Source of the DNA: Gnetum montanum | Taxonomy: Eukaryota > Streptophyta > Gnetopsida > Gnetales > Gnetaceae | Direction: 5' to 3' | Length of the DNA: 64,000 nt | Assembly (NCBI GenBank): GCA_015680685.1 | Contig: MNCI01019108.1 | Location: forward strand, 987,518 to 1,051,517 | Shown: positions 22,420 to 35,229 of the stretch, piece after piece | Position numbering within the stretch: position 1 is the first letter of the stretch | How the letters are laid out: the number at the start of each line of letters is the position of its first letter | Program-made: the position numbers and the translations under genes | The notes under the pieces: model-generated | What the model saw: only the letters and a program-made list of their open reading frames with translations | Told to the model about the DNA's origin: nothing | Databases searched by the model: none

Positions 22420-23268
22420 TGATGAAGTGCTCATCAGTCAATGTGTCGACTGTGGCCCCGTCAACGCATCTGTCCATGAGTCTACATGGCCTTGTTTATG
22501 CAGCGTCTATTCTAGCCTATAAATAAGTGTGCTCCCACCACACTTAGGCATCTTTTTGGCAGTTGTAGTGAAGCTCTTACAGTTTGTTTCCATGAGAGTT
22601 AGAATATTAGCAAGTGTGAGAAAGGTGTTCGGCTCTTTATTTCGAGCACTAATGTACCTAAGCTCATTGGTGTGACCAGCAATAAAGATGAGTTTTTCAA
22701 AAATTCGTTGTAGCAAGTGGATTTAGTCATTTGAGCATATAATAGTTTAATATTTCTATGCTTTAATAATTCCTTAAGTTTTCATTGTAATCACTTCAAT
22801 CATCATGGCCCTTTTATATCTTGTAAAAACCATAAGTACAACCATCTCAAACGTAAATCTAACACTTGGTAACCTAGTGACACTTAATGTCCAGTAACCC
22901 AGTAGTGGTTAGGGGATGCTCAGGATGTGCACAGAAGATGGGATTGGATGCTTATGTTAGGAAGAGTTAAGAGATAGATTAGGATAATTATAGATTATGC
23001 AATATTCCATTCCTTACATTTCATTTCAAGAATTAGACTTTAGAAGATAAAGAGAAAAGCCATAAAAATCATTTGCCTCAATCTCACTTAACCATCACAT
23101 CAGAACACCACAAGTAAGGTTGAGAAGACAATGACCATTCTAACACAAGGTTTTGCTTGTTAGGGTTTGGTGTATGCAAAGTGGTTACAGTCTACGGAAT
23201 TCAACTGAGTCACATGTGAACACCCATGATTTGCATGGTTGGGCATAGGGGTACCTTGCCGCTCATCA
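22420..23268 (+). repeat. E3 3' LTR
   Basis: 849 bp, TGATGAAGTG...GCTCATCA, with an intact TATAAATA at 22518-22525 followed by GTGTGCTCCC. The end is defined by the TG/CA termini and by ctagg at 23269-23273, matching ccagg at the left border. Confidence 0.92.
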
Positions 23269-25788
23269 CTAGGCCCTTGGTAGTCATTCTCTGATTAGTA
23301 TATTTACCCTTAAAAACCTTAAGTTCAGTGTTTGCCACCACAAGATTTTGCTTAATGTCATTGTGATGCTTGAACTTGGCCTTATACAACAAGTACGAGC
23401 TAGCCACCTACTTTTCTAGTTTTGACCATGGCCATCCAGCAATTGACATAGCTAGGTTTCTATATCAAAGGTTGGCAAGCTCCATATATTTGATCATCTC
23501 CTCTATCTACAACTCTTTCAGGTGAATTTCTGCTTTATTGTATTGATCAATCCCATCAACAATGGATTGCTATCATTTGTGTCCTTGTTGGAGTTGTTGG
23601 AGGATCTTGTTCATATTTTCCTTTTCCACTTGAATGTGTTTCTCATTTATTTCCTTCTATAGGCTGACTTGGTCTCTGTAGTAATTTTTGACTCTCTCAA
23701 ATTTGAGAGCCTCTAATTTCCATGCAACTACTTCTATTGTAGTCTTTTAGCAAAGGGCATGGACCTCCTCCATGAAGAGGTTTTTGTTCTTGGCTATCAA
23801 TCTCTTTAACTCTATATTTTCTCAAGCTAGTTGCACCTACTATTGATAGATAAAATTAGTTAGTTATTGTTTATGTGCATCAACGTTTCATAGGCAATGG
23901 TTTTCTATGGTCAGCTAAACATTCTCCTGGTGGGTCAAATCTAAGGCCTTCTGAATTTTACGATGGGTGGCCTTTGCTAAGGATTAGTAGAACACTGCTG
24001 TCTCCATCGCATCCTCAACCCCTTTCAACTTGATGTGAAGCTATTCAAGAACTTCATCTCTTATCAACGTTGAGTTGAGAAATGCAAGGTCAATAATCTA
24101 GGCTCTCAATTCAACAACTTTCATAACCAAGCATTTATTCAACTTCTTGGTTATTTTGAGTTATCCTTCCAAAATAATATTCTTTCCCCTTACCTCTAGC
24201 AGCTTCGATTGGGTTGTAGTTATACTATCCAGAAGATCAAAGACATCTGGAAGCGGTTGCCCAGTTCCTACTAGTTGGTCCAATAGTTGTTCATGTTATG
24301 CTGCATTTAGTTTGTCGCTTATGGTTCCTACAAACATTTGCACATCTTTAAGTGTAGTGAAATCTAGTACAAATGTTGTAGGTGCATTGAGTATTTTAGT
24401 GATTTTGTTAGCAACCACCTTTGCTACTATTTCTTGTCCTTGGTGTTGCATTACTAGTACTGTTGCTCCCTTGCCCTCCTCTAAGCACATTAAAAAGGTC
24501 ATGACATTCCCAGAAATATTTGGGAGTTACTATTATTCTAAAAGAGATACTATTACCTCTCTAGCATTGGGATTAGACCTCATGGAAAACTACATTTGTT
24601 GGTAGAAAAAATGGATCCACCTCCCCCCATTAGGCTGACTGTTTGGGCCACCTCATTTAGGTGACTTATCATGGGCTGGTACATAGATGGGTCTCAACCA
24701 CTCATGCCTACCTATTACTCTTGCTCACTTAAGAGCCATTCTCAAAACTTGTGCAACTGTTGGAATGTTACAACGATGTTTGGCACTATTTTATGAGTAG
24801 TAGTTGGAGGTGGTGGTTGCTGCTCCTCTTCTTGAATTATTGTTTTAGCAGTTTTGTCCTTTATCATCTCTACCTAATTAGCAGTTGGAGTGCATCAGAT
24901 GATATCATTGGTGTAGCGAGTTATTCATCCCATTTAATATAGTTTTCTGATGAGGCATGGGAAGAGAAATGCTTTCCTTCCACATTAATTCTCCTTGAAC
25001 TACTTCTCTATCTCCAAATAGATTAGTTGTGGTAGGTTGAATAGAAATCTTCCACTTCAAGCAACATACGCATGGGTAGAAAAGGTAGTGATCTTGTTGG
25101 GCCTCATCGTGGGATTTAGATGAAAGGTCGTAATCTTGTCATGAATTCTTTATGCCAATGTGAGCATGCTGTACTCCTTATGGTCGACACCATAACATCA
25201 TTTAACCCATTCCTTTTTAATGTTGGGATTCACTTGTATCAAAATCTCAACAAGATTTGCCCCAGTTTCAAGCAACCTAAGTGCCTCTGTAATGGCTTAC
25301 ACTGAGTAGGACACTGAAATGTCCTTGATCTTGACCATTGAGCTGGCTTGCCTATTGCTTCAAAATAGGAATGTCTCTCCCATGTACCACTCTCCACTAG
25401 AAGTGATAATTGGCCGCATGGAAGAGATCTTTAGTTGCTCTTGTACCTATTTAGGTGCTTGCTCCAAGAATGAGCCAAAGTTCAACTCTGGGAGCATTAT
25501 TTTCTGGACCTTCCTTGATCTAATTTGATTTAGGTAGGCTTTCGTCAAGATCACCTCAAGGTTCACTTATTGAGCTGGTGCCTCATCCCCATGGGAATGT
25601 TGTGTTGTTGCCACCTATTCTAGAATCTGATGAATAAAATTTACTTTGGCCTCTTCCCTAAGAGGTCCTATAGCATGGGTTATGAACAATTTTTCTTAGG
25701 CCTATTCTTGGCCCCTTCCCATTCTTGGCTATTTTTCCCTTGGTTGAGATGGTCCTCCTTCCTATGTGTGTTTACCTATCGGTGCCAT
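23269..25788 (-). pseudogene. E2 ORF3, N-terminal and middle part
   Basis: Minus-strand counterpart of E3 ORF3. The ATG at 25788-25786 (ATGGCACC; E3 has ATGGCACA) is followed by the aligned GPSQP block, then the plant-transposon-like domain (about 25500-25050), a linker and the coiled-coil region (about 24300-23300; for example LYKAKFKHH..IKQNLVVANTELKV, aligned with LYEGEFQVHKVTKQKLKIANAELEV in E3). Stops and some frame shifts are present. The reading breaks at 23269 because E3 is inserted there, and continues at 9977. Confidence 0.82.
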
Positions 25789-28030
25789 TTGTGATCACCA
25801 CGCATCCTTGGATTAGTAGATATAATGTGTAACTTAAAATATTTGGATACTGTATCTTGTTAATTAGTTACACTTGGCTACAGTTGGACCATGGTAGAGT
25901 GATTATTTTATTAATTAAGTTTTTATTGTAAGTATCACCAGAGCTCGTTGGAAGGGTTTAATATGGTTAGACCATGATAGACAAATTATTTTATTAATTA
26001 ATTTTTTATTGTAAGTATCACCAAAGCTCATTGGAAAGGTTTAACTCTTGTAATTTTGTGTTTTAATGTTGATTCCTTAGTTAAACCTTTGTGGGAGATA
26101 GAAAATGTTGAAAAATTTTCTATCAAAAATGGCATGTTTGTGGCCCCTACAACTAAGAGCTTACCTCTAGGAGCTATAGAGTGAATTGGACAAATGGTTA
26201 GGAACTTATGGGCTCATGAAGGTTCTAGGCTTTGAAAACTACAAAAAATTAGGCGTTTGAGAGAAAATGTGAAAATTTCAAAGGGGATCACACATATGTA
26301 TAGGATTTTTGTGTTGCATTGATAGGGCTACATATATGAGGCTGTGTATACACATGGGCTCTGTTGAAAAGGCCTTATTTATAGGACCTATAAATGAACT
26401 TTTTAAATTTGAATATTTCAAAAATACAAGGAACTTTTGAATGAATTTGGGGTCTATGGAGTCCTAGAAAAGCCAAGAATATGATGAAATCATTGAAGAT
26501 TTTCTTTAAAAGCTCAAAAAATAAAAAATTTGATGGAGTATGTGTAAATTGAAGAAAATACTTAAAGGAGCACATAGTTGGATGTAGAAGATGGGTGCAT
26601 GAAAGATTTGATTACAAAAATGCCTAAGCATAAGGTGCTTAACAAACCCAACTAAGAGATATGCAAGTGGGTCCTTCCATAGTAGGCACATGCCCTATTT
26701 GCCCTTGCATAACCTCAACCCAAGGAGTTCGTGGACCCCATAAATGATTAATGATTTATGAAAGTTAAGGACCAAAACCTAAAATATTTTACCAAAGAAT
26801 TCAAGTATGTCAGATAAAGACATCAAACAAGAACATGGACACTGGTAATGAGGTGAGTTATGGGAAGCATGGATGGATGATGAAGAATGTGGAATGGAGT
26901 TCCAAATTAAGTTCATAAGAAGTTCCTTATGGATTTGTGTTTAAATGACCTAAGAAGATTCATCCTCAATCTAGACCAAAACCAACCACTTTCAGTGACT
27001 TCACATCATCACTCCAAGACTGATCGATCCCTTTGAGACACAAGAGTGTTCCCACAAAATAGCCATTGTTTTTTAAAGAGAAGAAAAGAAAAGTAGGAAG
27101 TGAGAGAGGACCTTAATTAGAGAGGACCTTCAGGCATGGGTAACATGTCTTTCTAGTCCCAAAACCAGTGCTTGTAGCTCATTCATTTGTCTAAAGGGCA
27201 TGCTTTGAATTCCCACCATTTTTTTATAGATTACACTTTTTTTTTCTATATATATATATTTCTCTCTTCTTTTTTAGATGAGAACCACATCATGCAAAGA
27301 CTTATTTGACTTCCTATTTATGATCAACATAGAATAGTAAGAAATCCATGAAAACACATATGTACCTAAGTAAGTAGAAGAGTACGAAGAGTATTAAGTC
27401 CCCTTGAACTCACACCCTATGCAAATCTTTGAATCTCTCATAATTCTAGAAACCACCAAGGTCACAAATTTATTAAGGTTTATTTAATGAAAAAGACCTC
27501 ACATTCCCAAAATGAGAAAAATCATAGATTTTTGTGGATGGGTGGATGTCATGGACTCACTACCTATTCCATGAAAAAAAGAAACCATGCCTTAGCCATC
27601 AGTACAAAAATTTAAAAATAGAAACTAGACATTATCAAACAAAAACATTAAGCACAAACCACCATTAGCAACAACTACAACACCACTGTGTCCTATTAGC
27701 ACAAAGCACATTTATTAACAAAAATTAGAAAATCATACTAAAATAAAGTAAAATATATAAGAAAGAGTAAAATATTCAGAAAAATTTAAATGTACTAATG
27801 ATGGTGTAAAACAAAAAAAAATAGTGTAAAATAGGAAAGAGTTTTAAAATCAAAAAGGTGTAAAATAAAAAATTTGCAAAAAAATAAAAATGTGTAAAAA
27901 TTGAGAAGTTGCGTACGTGATTAGCATGGATGGCCATCTCCCTCACCACTAAGTTGGAAGGAGGAGATCCAAAAAATTGAGTGAGGTTGTCTATCCATTG
28001 AGGTGTTGCTTCCACTGGCTTGCATGGGTT
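25789..28030 (-). other. E2 post-integrase spacer and ORF3 leader region
   Basis: Non-coding. From integrase leftward it holds AT-rich spacer, an inverted-repeat region (about 27196-27293, with a TA microsatellite in the loop) and a block at about 26390-26290. That block contains TATAAATA (26383-26376), CCCTATC (26327-26321) and TATACATATG (26302-26293). A donor-like GTAAGC (26164-26159) follows, then two near-identical 60-base segments (about 25905-25975 and 25978-26045, each with ttaattaa/g-ttttttattgtaagtatcacca). A mutated acceptor lies before the ORF3 ATG. No gene seen. Confidence 0.65.
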
Positions 28031-31000
28031 CATGGAAAGGTTTGACTTATTGCATGTTGACCAGCTACTTTTTATCTAGGCTCTTAGGTTCATAGATCAA
28101 CATGACCCTAGAAGGAAAGGTTTCATAAATGATGTAAGGTCCTTTTCACAGTGTTTGAAACTTAGTTTGTTGAGGTACATGCGTGGGGCTCCAATCCTGG
28201 TTGAAATTTCTCTTTCTGCATTCTAAGGTTATGATGCTTTTTGTTGAATGCCTTGTGCACTTCATTCAAGGATAGGGCTATCAATTGATTTTCATGTAGT
28301 ACATTCAGGTTGATTACTCTTTCTTTTTATGCTATGCTAAGGTTAAGATCCAAGTCATAGGCTATTGAAAGTGTATGGAGCTTAGATTGGATAAGTAGAG
28401 TTGGTACTTTTCTGTACACTAACTCATAGGGAGAATAGCCTATAGGAAGTTTCCATGTTGAGCGGTTTGCCTAGAGGACATCATTTAATCTTGTGCTCTA
28501 GTCTCTCCTATATTTACTAATAGTTCTCGTTAGGATCTTCATAATCTCCCTATTGGTAACTTCTACTTGACCGATGGCTTGATGGTGGTAGGGTGTTATT
28601 AATTTATGTTCAACCCCCAAGGGTTGCACAATTTTGTGAAAAGTAGCATTTATAAAATGGGTTCCATTATCAAAAATTAGTGCATGTGGCATCCTAAACC
28701 TATTCACAACATTTTGTTGTACAAACCGTGTAGTAATGAATGATGTATAGTTGATGATGGTTGCTGTGTCCACCCATTTTGTTTAGTAATCAATAATGAT
28801 AATTATAAATGCCTTTTCATTTGACATGGGTGTGATGGGACCCATGAAGTTGATGCCCCATAAGTCAAAAAGTTCTACTAGTTAAAATCACTATTAAGGT
28901 CCCTCCATTCATGTGGTCATCCCATCATCTTGTTGATAACATTTACAATAGTGGAAAAATTGGTGAGCATCCCTGAAGATTTTTGGACAATAATACCATG
29001 CCATTAGGATTTTAATGGTCATGCATCTCTTAGCATAATGGTCCCCACAAGGACCCTCATGAGCATCCTATAGAATGCACAATTGATCAGCATCACGTAC
29101 ACACCAACCAACCAAGTCATCGGTGCACACCTTGTAAAGTTGTCCATTGATTTCCATGAAGCGTTTGACCTAATGAAGAAACTGTTTTTTTTCCTACAGT
29201 CCAATTCTTATGACATCTCTTGAGTGAGAAGATAAGTAATAATGTCATCATACCATTTGGATTATGTTGGCATCTATTCATTAATTGCACCAACATAGAG
29301 GAGTTCATCTAGGAATTGATCGAAGAGTGGACTCTCCTTCTCTTTGTCATGCCATCGTAACTAAGAGAGATGGTTAGTGACCACATTCTTAGTTCCTTTT
29401 CAATCTATCATAGTGAGATTGAATTCCTGTAAGATCACAAGCCACTATATGACATGGGGGCTCACCGTTGGTTTGTTCATGAGGAAGCAAATGACATTGT
29501 GATCAATGTGCGCAAACACTTTATATCCAAGCACATAGTACTTAAAATTTTCCAGAGCATACACCAATGCCATTAGTTCTTTCTCCATTGTGATGTAATT
29601 CAACTATGCACCCATAATGCTTTGACTTGTATAGTGGATGTAATATGGACTTTTTTGTCATCCAATTAAGTAAGCATAGCTCCCAAGGCATAATTTGATG
29701 CATCTGTCATGATATGAAATGGTTTGGACCAGTCAAGTGCTTGTAGAATTAGAGTCTCTACGAGCTTCTACTTGAGACTCTAGAATGCTTTTTTGCATGC
29801 CTTGGTCTAGATGAATGGAGCATCTTTTTTTGTTACGTCAACAAACAGTTTTGTGATCTTAGAGAAATTCTCTATGAATCACCTGTAGTAGCTAGTTTGT
29901 TTAAGGAATGACTGAACATCTTAAATGGTTTCTAGTTGGCAAGTTATTCCTTGGATGATCCTTAACTTTTCAAGGTCCATTTCAATCCTTGCCTAAGAAA
30001 TTTTGTGCCCCAGTACAATGCCCCCTTGGACCATAAAATGGCTCTTCTACCAATTAAACCAAAGATTTATCTCCACACACATTTTAAGCACTTACTCAAG
30101 GTGGTCCAAGGCTTGCTCAAATGTAGCACCATAGGTGGAGAAGTCATCCATCCCACAACTAATTTGTTACTAAAGAATGCTCAGGACCAAGTGTTGGAAT
30201 GTTGTAGGAGCATTGCAAAAGGCCAAAAGGCATCTTTCGATATGCAAAAGTCCCCCATAGACTTGTAAATGTTGTTTTGGCTTGATCCTCCAACATGATC
30301 TAGATTTGGTTATAGCTACTATAACCATCCAGAAAACTGTAATAGCAATGCCCAAATATAGTATCTAACACTTGATCCACAAACAACAATGGAAAGTGAT
30401 CTTTGAATGTTGTCATATTCAACAACTAGAAGTCGATGAAAACCTACCATTTGTCACCTTTCTTTGACATAATTACAAGTGGAATAACCCACTCACTATT
30501 CATAATGGGATAGATAAACCCTACCTTGAGGAGTTATTTGATTTCCTCTTTGAAGATTTGCTTCAATTTGGGATTCAACAACCGCTACAACCGCCTCTTT
30601 GGCTTCATGGTTGGATAAGTGTAGATACGATGCTGGCATATTCTAGGATCAATCCCTATGAGTTCAGGATATGACCAAGCAAAGGTTTTTGGCCATTTGT
30701 TGACCACCTTCAATAACATTTGTTTATGTTCAGGAGCAAGATTGACATTGATTATTACTGGCTTGCCATTTGTCAAAAATGCATACTACATGCCAGTAGG
30801 TAGAGTTTTCAACTTTAAGGGCTTTGGTTTAAAAATTTTAGGGATTTCCAACTCTCCCCAATAGGTATAATCATTCACATTATTAGAGAGTTGGTTATGA
30901 ACTTGCTCTATTTTATCCATGCTTTCAATATAGGCACATTTCAGACTCTCAATAGGTTTCATGCAAAGTGTGCTACTTCTAAGATCAACTATCAACCATT

Positions 31001-31560
31001 GGGTGCCCTCGTATTTTGTGGCTACTACGTACAAGCACCTTTAAACTTCATATTCATCTACACATTGTCTACATGTTTTGATGGATGTGCTCTTGATAGA
31101 CTAGAGTTTCTACACATAATTTCACCTGGTATCATTATATGGGATGCATGGAACTCTATTCTTCTCGATCTTTCCAAATTCATTCTCCTTGGAAATTTCT
31201 AAGGAGAGATCTCTAATGATCATTCATGCATTAGCAATGCTCAACCATGCCCTTCCCATGATAATTGGAAAGTCTCCCTTGTAGTTGTCAACCTTGATCA
31301 CCAAAAAATTGGAGAGATAGGACCACCCACAAACGGTGGTCATAATGTCCTCCACAAGTCCCAAAGGAACCGTGATTGACTAGTCTGCCAACTCTTGATG
31401 GATATTACTCCTCTTGAGACATGGTAGGTTCCATGCTTTGTACATGTCATGGGAAATTAGATTGACACCAGAACCTAAATCAAGAATAGCCTTGCATAGC
31501 TCATGTCTGGAAATCTACAAGTAAATGAGAGGACTTCCAAGGTCAGATCTTTTCCTGGGA
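28031..31560 (-). pseudogene. E2 pol (protease-RT-RNase H-integrase), decayed
   Basis: Read right to left: protease about 31510-31180 (LDLGSGVNLISHDMYKAWN, PIIMGRAWLS); RT about 30870-29960 (LLNMTTFKDHFP, SFLDGYSSYNQI, FGLCNAPTTFQ); RNase H about 29720-29330; integrase about 29300-28060, with CxxC finger remnants, FDNGTHF at about 28660, EVTNREI at about 28550 and a C-terminal FETFPSRV-type block. Near 30150 several codons before the catalytic Asp pair are deleted (MDDFSTYG remains, but the preceding VEVF-type residues are missing). Many stops. Same family and order as E1 and E3. Confidence 0.86.
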
Positions 31561-34052
31561 TAGTTTTTAGCCTTGATCTAATTAGATACAACATGGGCTA
31601 ACATGATAATGTGGATCTTAGGAGGCATTTGGTTTGAAGGGCTCAAAAGGATTTGATACAATGGATGATGGAGAGATAGGGTGGCCAACCACATTAGTCT
31701 ATGAAAAATTTGGAGGACTTTTAGGTTAGAAGAATGGTCATTTTTGGGATTTGGGTTTCAAACCATTCGATTGGAAAGTTGGCTATAAGTTGACAGCCCT
31801 AGTAGTGTTAGGTTGTTGTAGTTGTGGTGGAATTTTTTCCTACATAGATGGAGCAAGAGGTAATTGGGTGAAGGGTGGACGAGCATGTGCTAAACAATGA
31901 GAAGGATGATAGGGATATGGGGTTTCCCCTCTAGTAGATGGAGAATGAATTATGTGATACTTTGGAGGGTAGTAGTGATGTTGAAAAGAAACATGGCTAG
32001 AAGAGTCACATAGAGACATTGGTTGCTAAACATAGTACCCATATGGATCTGGCTACCTATAAGGGTATTGCTACCTTGGTGGTGATATTCCCCATGATTG
32101 TGGATGTTCCCACTACTGGTACTACTCATATGGCTATGGTGGAGCTCCACTTGGATAATAAGCTTGTTGATGCTAGTGGAACTAACTTGGATTGCCTTGA
32201 GGATAAGGTAATTTTCTGGTAGCTTGCCTTCTTGCCAGTCTAGGATTCAATGTGTACACCCCAGACTCCTGCAAGTGTGACACGATAGGAAAACAACCTT
32301 TAGGATGTTTGTATTGGCAAATTTCACACCCACCATCATCATCTAGTTTTGACCTTGCAACCTCTTCTACTGCAACAGCTTTTCCCTTACCCCTTTGGTA
32401 GGCACGTTCAACTTCTTTCCACCTCCTGTGGTTACAATCACTACTCTACTCTCTTCATTCTTTTGTAATCTTTAGAGTAGTTTGAAATTTTTCATCCAAC
32501 GAATCACACATTTTATCTACCTTCGCTGAAATTTTAGACATAGACTTTTGGATCGGTAAGATTTTTCTATTCACCATCTCATCAAGTGGTGGCTCCTCCT
32601 TGTTGTTGCAAAATCAGATTTTCCTTTTTCTAATGGAAGAATTCCAATTATATTCCTCATAACTTTTCCATTTTCTTAGTTCTTCTTCTTCTTTGGCTAC
32701 CTGCTCTATTAGCCTTTGGAACTGATGGGTTCTAAGTTATGATAGTCTTCCTTGGGCATAAACCCCAAGAGTTCTTCTCATTTCTAATTTGAGTCCATCT
32801 ATGATATTGCGAAGTTGTTCCTGCTAAGAATAATCATGGCCAAGGCATTAGTGTATGATAGAATAGTATCTGCCCATGGTGATGTCCAAGGCTTCATGTA
32901 TTACTTGCTTCCATCCTTGGTTCTACCTTCTTAGATTAGACACTCAAGAGTATGTTTAATATTTATCATTGAACAACATTCTACTCCACCTACAGATAGA
33001 TTCTAGCTCCAAGGACTAATACTAGCTTTTAGCTTCCTTGATAAATGTCTCAGGAAATAGCTTTAATTTCTGCAAATCGTTTTCAATGTTTTGTAAGGGA
33101 CAAGCATCATGAAAGGCTTGAAGATGTGTCTATGAATTAGATTTATATCCTACCTTAAATCTAGAGATATTGTTCATGCAAAGTCGCTTGATCCAACTAT
33201 CTTACACATGCATGATTGGAATTTTCACTACCTCTGCGATATTTAGAATACTCTGAGTTTCTAGCAAAGGCTCATCATCATCATTATTTTTATGATGCAT
33301 ATGATGTCCTTTGCTACCCCTTTGTTCATGGTGGGCTTAGCGATCATTATTGTCTCATTTTTCACCTTCATCATGGTTTTCCTTTCAGCGGCATCTATCA
33401 AAATCAGAAGAGGAAGAAGAAGATGCAAATGAAGAGGATGAAGAAGAAAGAGAACTACCACCACCATGGTCTCTACCACCTTCTTTACACTTGTCACGGT
33501 GATGTTTATTAGCTTTTTTTTGTTGTCTTGATGCTTGCCTAAGCCCTTGCTTAGACTCCCACTTTTACTTGAACCTAGATTGTTGATAGTGGATGCTAGC
33601 TTCAGGTTCAAGCCCCCATCACCAATATCAAGGGGTGGAGAATCTTCATGTTGAGAACCCCTAGAGGGAGGATCCTCATTTTTTATGTTGAGAAGGAGCA
33701 AGGGATTGGTGAACCATTTTTCCTTCATAGCCTCATGGTGCTTTTCTTGATGTTGATCTCTCCTACATTGTGTTTCAGTGGAATAGTAGTCCTGGTAGTC
33801 ATAGTCTTGCGCAACATACTATTCTTGAAGATCTTGGATGCCAAACCTCTTAAGAGTTTGGAGCAACATCCTGAGCATAGATCAATTAAGAGGCATTACA
33901 ATGTTTCCCTCCATATCTCACCACCATAATTGTTCATCTTGGTGCAGGATGAAGTTGAAGTTAGGCACATACTCATCTAGATGAGTATATACCACCTTGC
34001 ATTCTTGAGGCACTAGCGATTTAGTATCATTGTGCTTGTGAGAAGAAGACAT
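31561..34052 (-). pseudogene. E2 gag, decayed
   Basis: The ATG at 34052-34050 (MSSSHKHND) is aligned with those of E1 and E3. The conserved N-terminal stretch VVYTHLDEYVPNFNFILHQDEQLWW is the least damaged of the three copies. A Ser/Lys/His-rich hydrophilic region, capsid core (about 33190-32850) and a zinc knuckle C-x2-C-x3-H-x3-C with all four ligands intact (32328-32294) follow. The linker to protease is Pro/Tyr/Gln-rich. Stops and frame shifts are frequent. Confidence 0.82.
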
Positions 34053-34188
34053 TATGAAATTGAAATAAGTTATTAGTGTGCTTAAATTATTGTATTTATT
34101 TTGAGAGTGCTTTTTGACCTTAGGGTTCATTCAATGATGTTCATGATTTTCACTATACCTAGATAGCGCATGTTTCAAACAAAAAGAG

Positions 34189-34206
34189 TCCCTAGCAACA
34201 ACACAA
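34189..34206 (-). other. E2 primer binding site (tRNA-Asp type)
   Basis: Minus-strand TTGTGTTGTTGCTAGGGA, one base from the LTR. Against TGGCGCCGTTGCCGGGGA, five of six changes are transitions. Confidence 0.75.
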
Positions 34207-34207
34207 A

Positions 34208-35106
34208 TAATGAGTGGTGAGTACCCCTACGCTCAACTATACAAATCACTAAGTGTTCACGTGTGATCTAGTTGAATTTTATGGAGTCTATGTCTTTCAG
34301 TACACTAATCTCTAGGAAGTGAAGTTGCCCTAATAGTCATTCATTGTCTTCCCAATTACACTTGTGATATACAAAGGTATGGTTAAGTGTAATCAAGGCA
34401 TATGATTTTTATTATTTTTATGTTTTATGTTTTGGGTGCTTAAAATAAAGGATGGAAGGAATGAAGTAATTTAATTGCTAATTTAATCTAACTAAATACA
34501 CCTAACTAATCCTAACATAAGCATCTGTTCCCACTTTCCATACAGATCCTGAATACATTTAGTGCTACTAGGTTACCAAATGTTAATGTTACTGGTATTA
34601 CCAAGTGCCAAGTGTATGCTCAAAGTGGTCATACTTATGTGCTTAAATAATTGCTACTTAATCTAGCTTAGGTTAGCTTAGTTTAGCCTAATTTATTATT
34701 TAATTACTTAAAGCATTAAAGGAAATCACATAAAACATTAAATGCATAAGTAATTAATTAATATATTTCCAAGTGCTGAAAGGTTTATCAAAAGGCTTGT
34801 TTTTATTGTCGTTCACACTGCTATGCTTAGGTACTTAGAATAAAGATTCATACACTCTTTAACTCCTGTTGCAGGCACTTAGAAAAATATTCTAACTCTC
34901 AAATGAAAAAATTGCAAGAGCTCCACTACAATTATGACAATACTTACCATAAACATGATAGGTGAGTGTGTATTTATAGAATTTATTATAGAGCTATGTT
35001 GATAGGGCCTCATAAATGCATCAAACACTACATCGATGAGCCCTTGTTGATGGGGCAACACCACATTGATGAGGGCTCGTTGACGCAACACTTTGATGCC
35101 TCATTA
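34208..35106 (-). repeat. E2 5' LTR
   Basis: 899 bp. Plus-strand ends are TAATGAGTGG (TG changed to TA) and GCCTCATTA (CA changed to TA). It aligns with 8631-9398. TATAAATA on the minus strand lies at 34978-34971, with the CCCTATCAACATAG block just upstream (35007 leftward). The U3 end carries short repeats around cattgatgag/catcgatgag and gttgatgggg/gttgacgc (35028-35100). Confidence 0.85.
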
Positions 35107-35229
35107 GTGTTTATATTGAATCGATTAATGAGGAATTATAGGAATTTTCTCTATTTTTCAACAATCTTCTTTCAATAATAGTCTGAGAGAAGGATCATGT
35201 ATATGATATCATACATTTTCAATTCCCTT
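35107..35229. other. E2 right flank
   Basis: Short non-repetitive AT-rich flank of E2, beginning with gtgtt, which would be the right target-site copy. I see nothing else in it. Confidence 0.5.

Larger units (their letters stand above)
9983..23268 (+). mobile_element. E3: full-length Athila/Tat-like element nested in E2
   Basis: Complete 13,286-bp plus-strand LTR retrotransposon. It has 5' LTR 9983-10885, primer site 10887-10904, gag from 11050, pol to about 17174, a 1.7-kb spacer, a promoter-like block near 18845-18880, a putative leader intron 19030-19308, ORF3 19309-22161, polypurine tract 22411-22419 and 3' LTR 22420-23268. Its target duplication is ccagg/ctagg. gag, protease and RT keep the same net frame, and ORF3 is a single frame, but stops are scattered throughout, so it is dead. 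It integrated into ORF3 of E2 in the opposite orientation and is therefore younger than E2. Confidence 0.93.
8631..35106 (-). mobile_element. E2: Athila/Tat-like Ty3/gypsy element, split by E3
   Basis: Minus-strand element with 5' LTR 35106-34208, primer site 34206-34189, gag, pol, spacer, ORF3, polypurine tract and a truncated 3' LTR (9398-8631). Its ORF3 is interrupted by the whole of E3 (9983-23268). Removing E3 and one target-site copy restores continuous alignment of E2 ORF3 to E3 ORF3, which shows the nesting directly. Without E3 it is about 13.2 kb, close to E3's own 13.3 kb. Every frame contains many stops. The target duplication cannot be tested because the inner end of the 3' LTR is missing; the five bases outside the 5' LTR are gtgtt. 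Confidence 0.88.
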
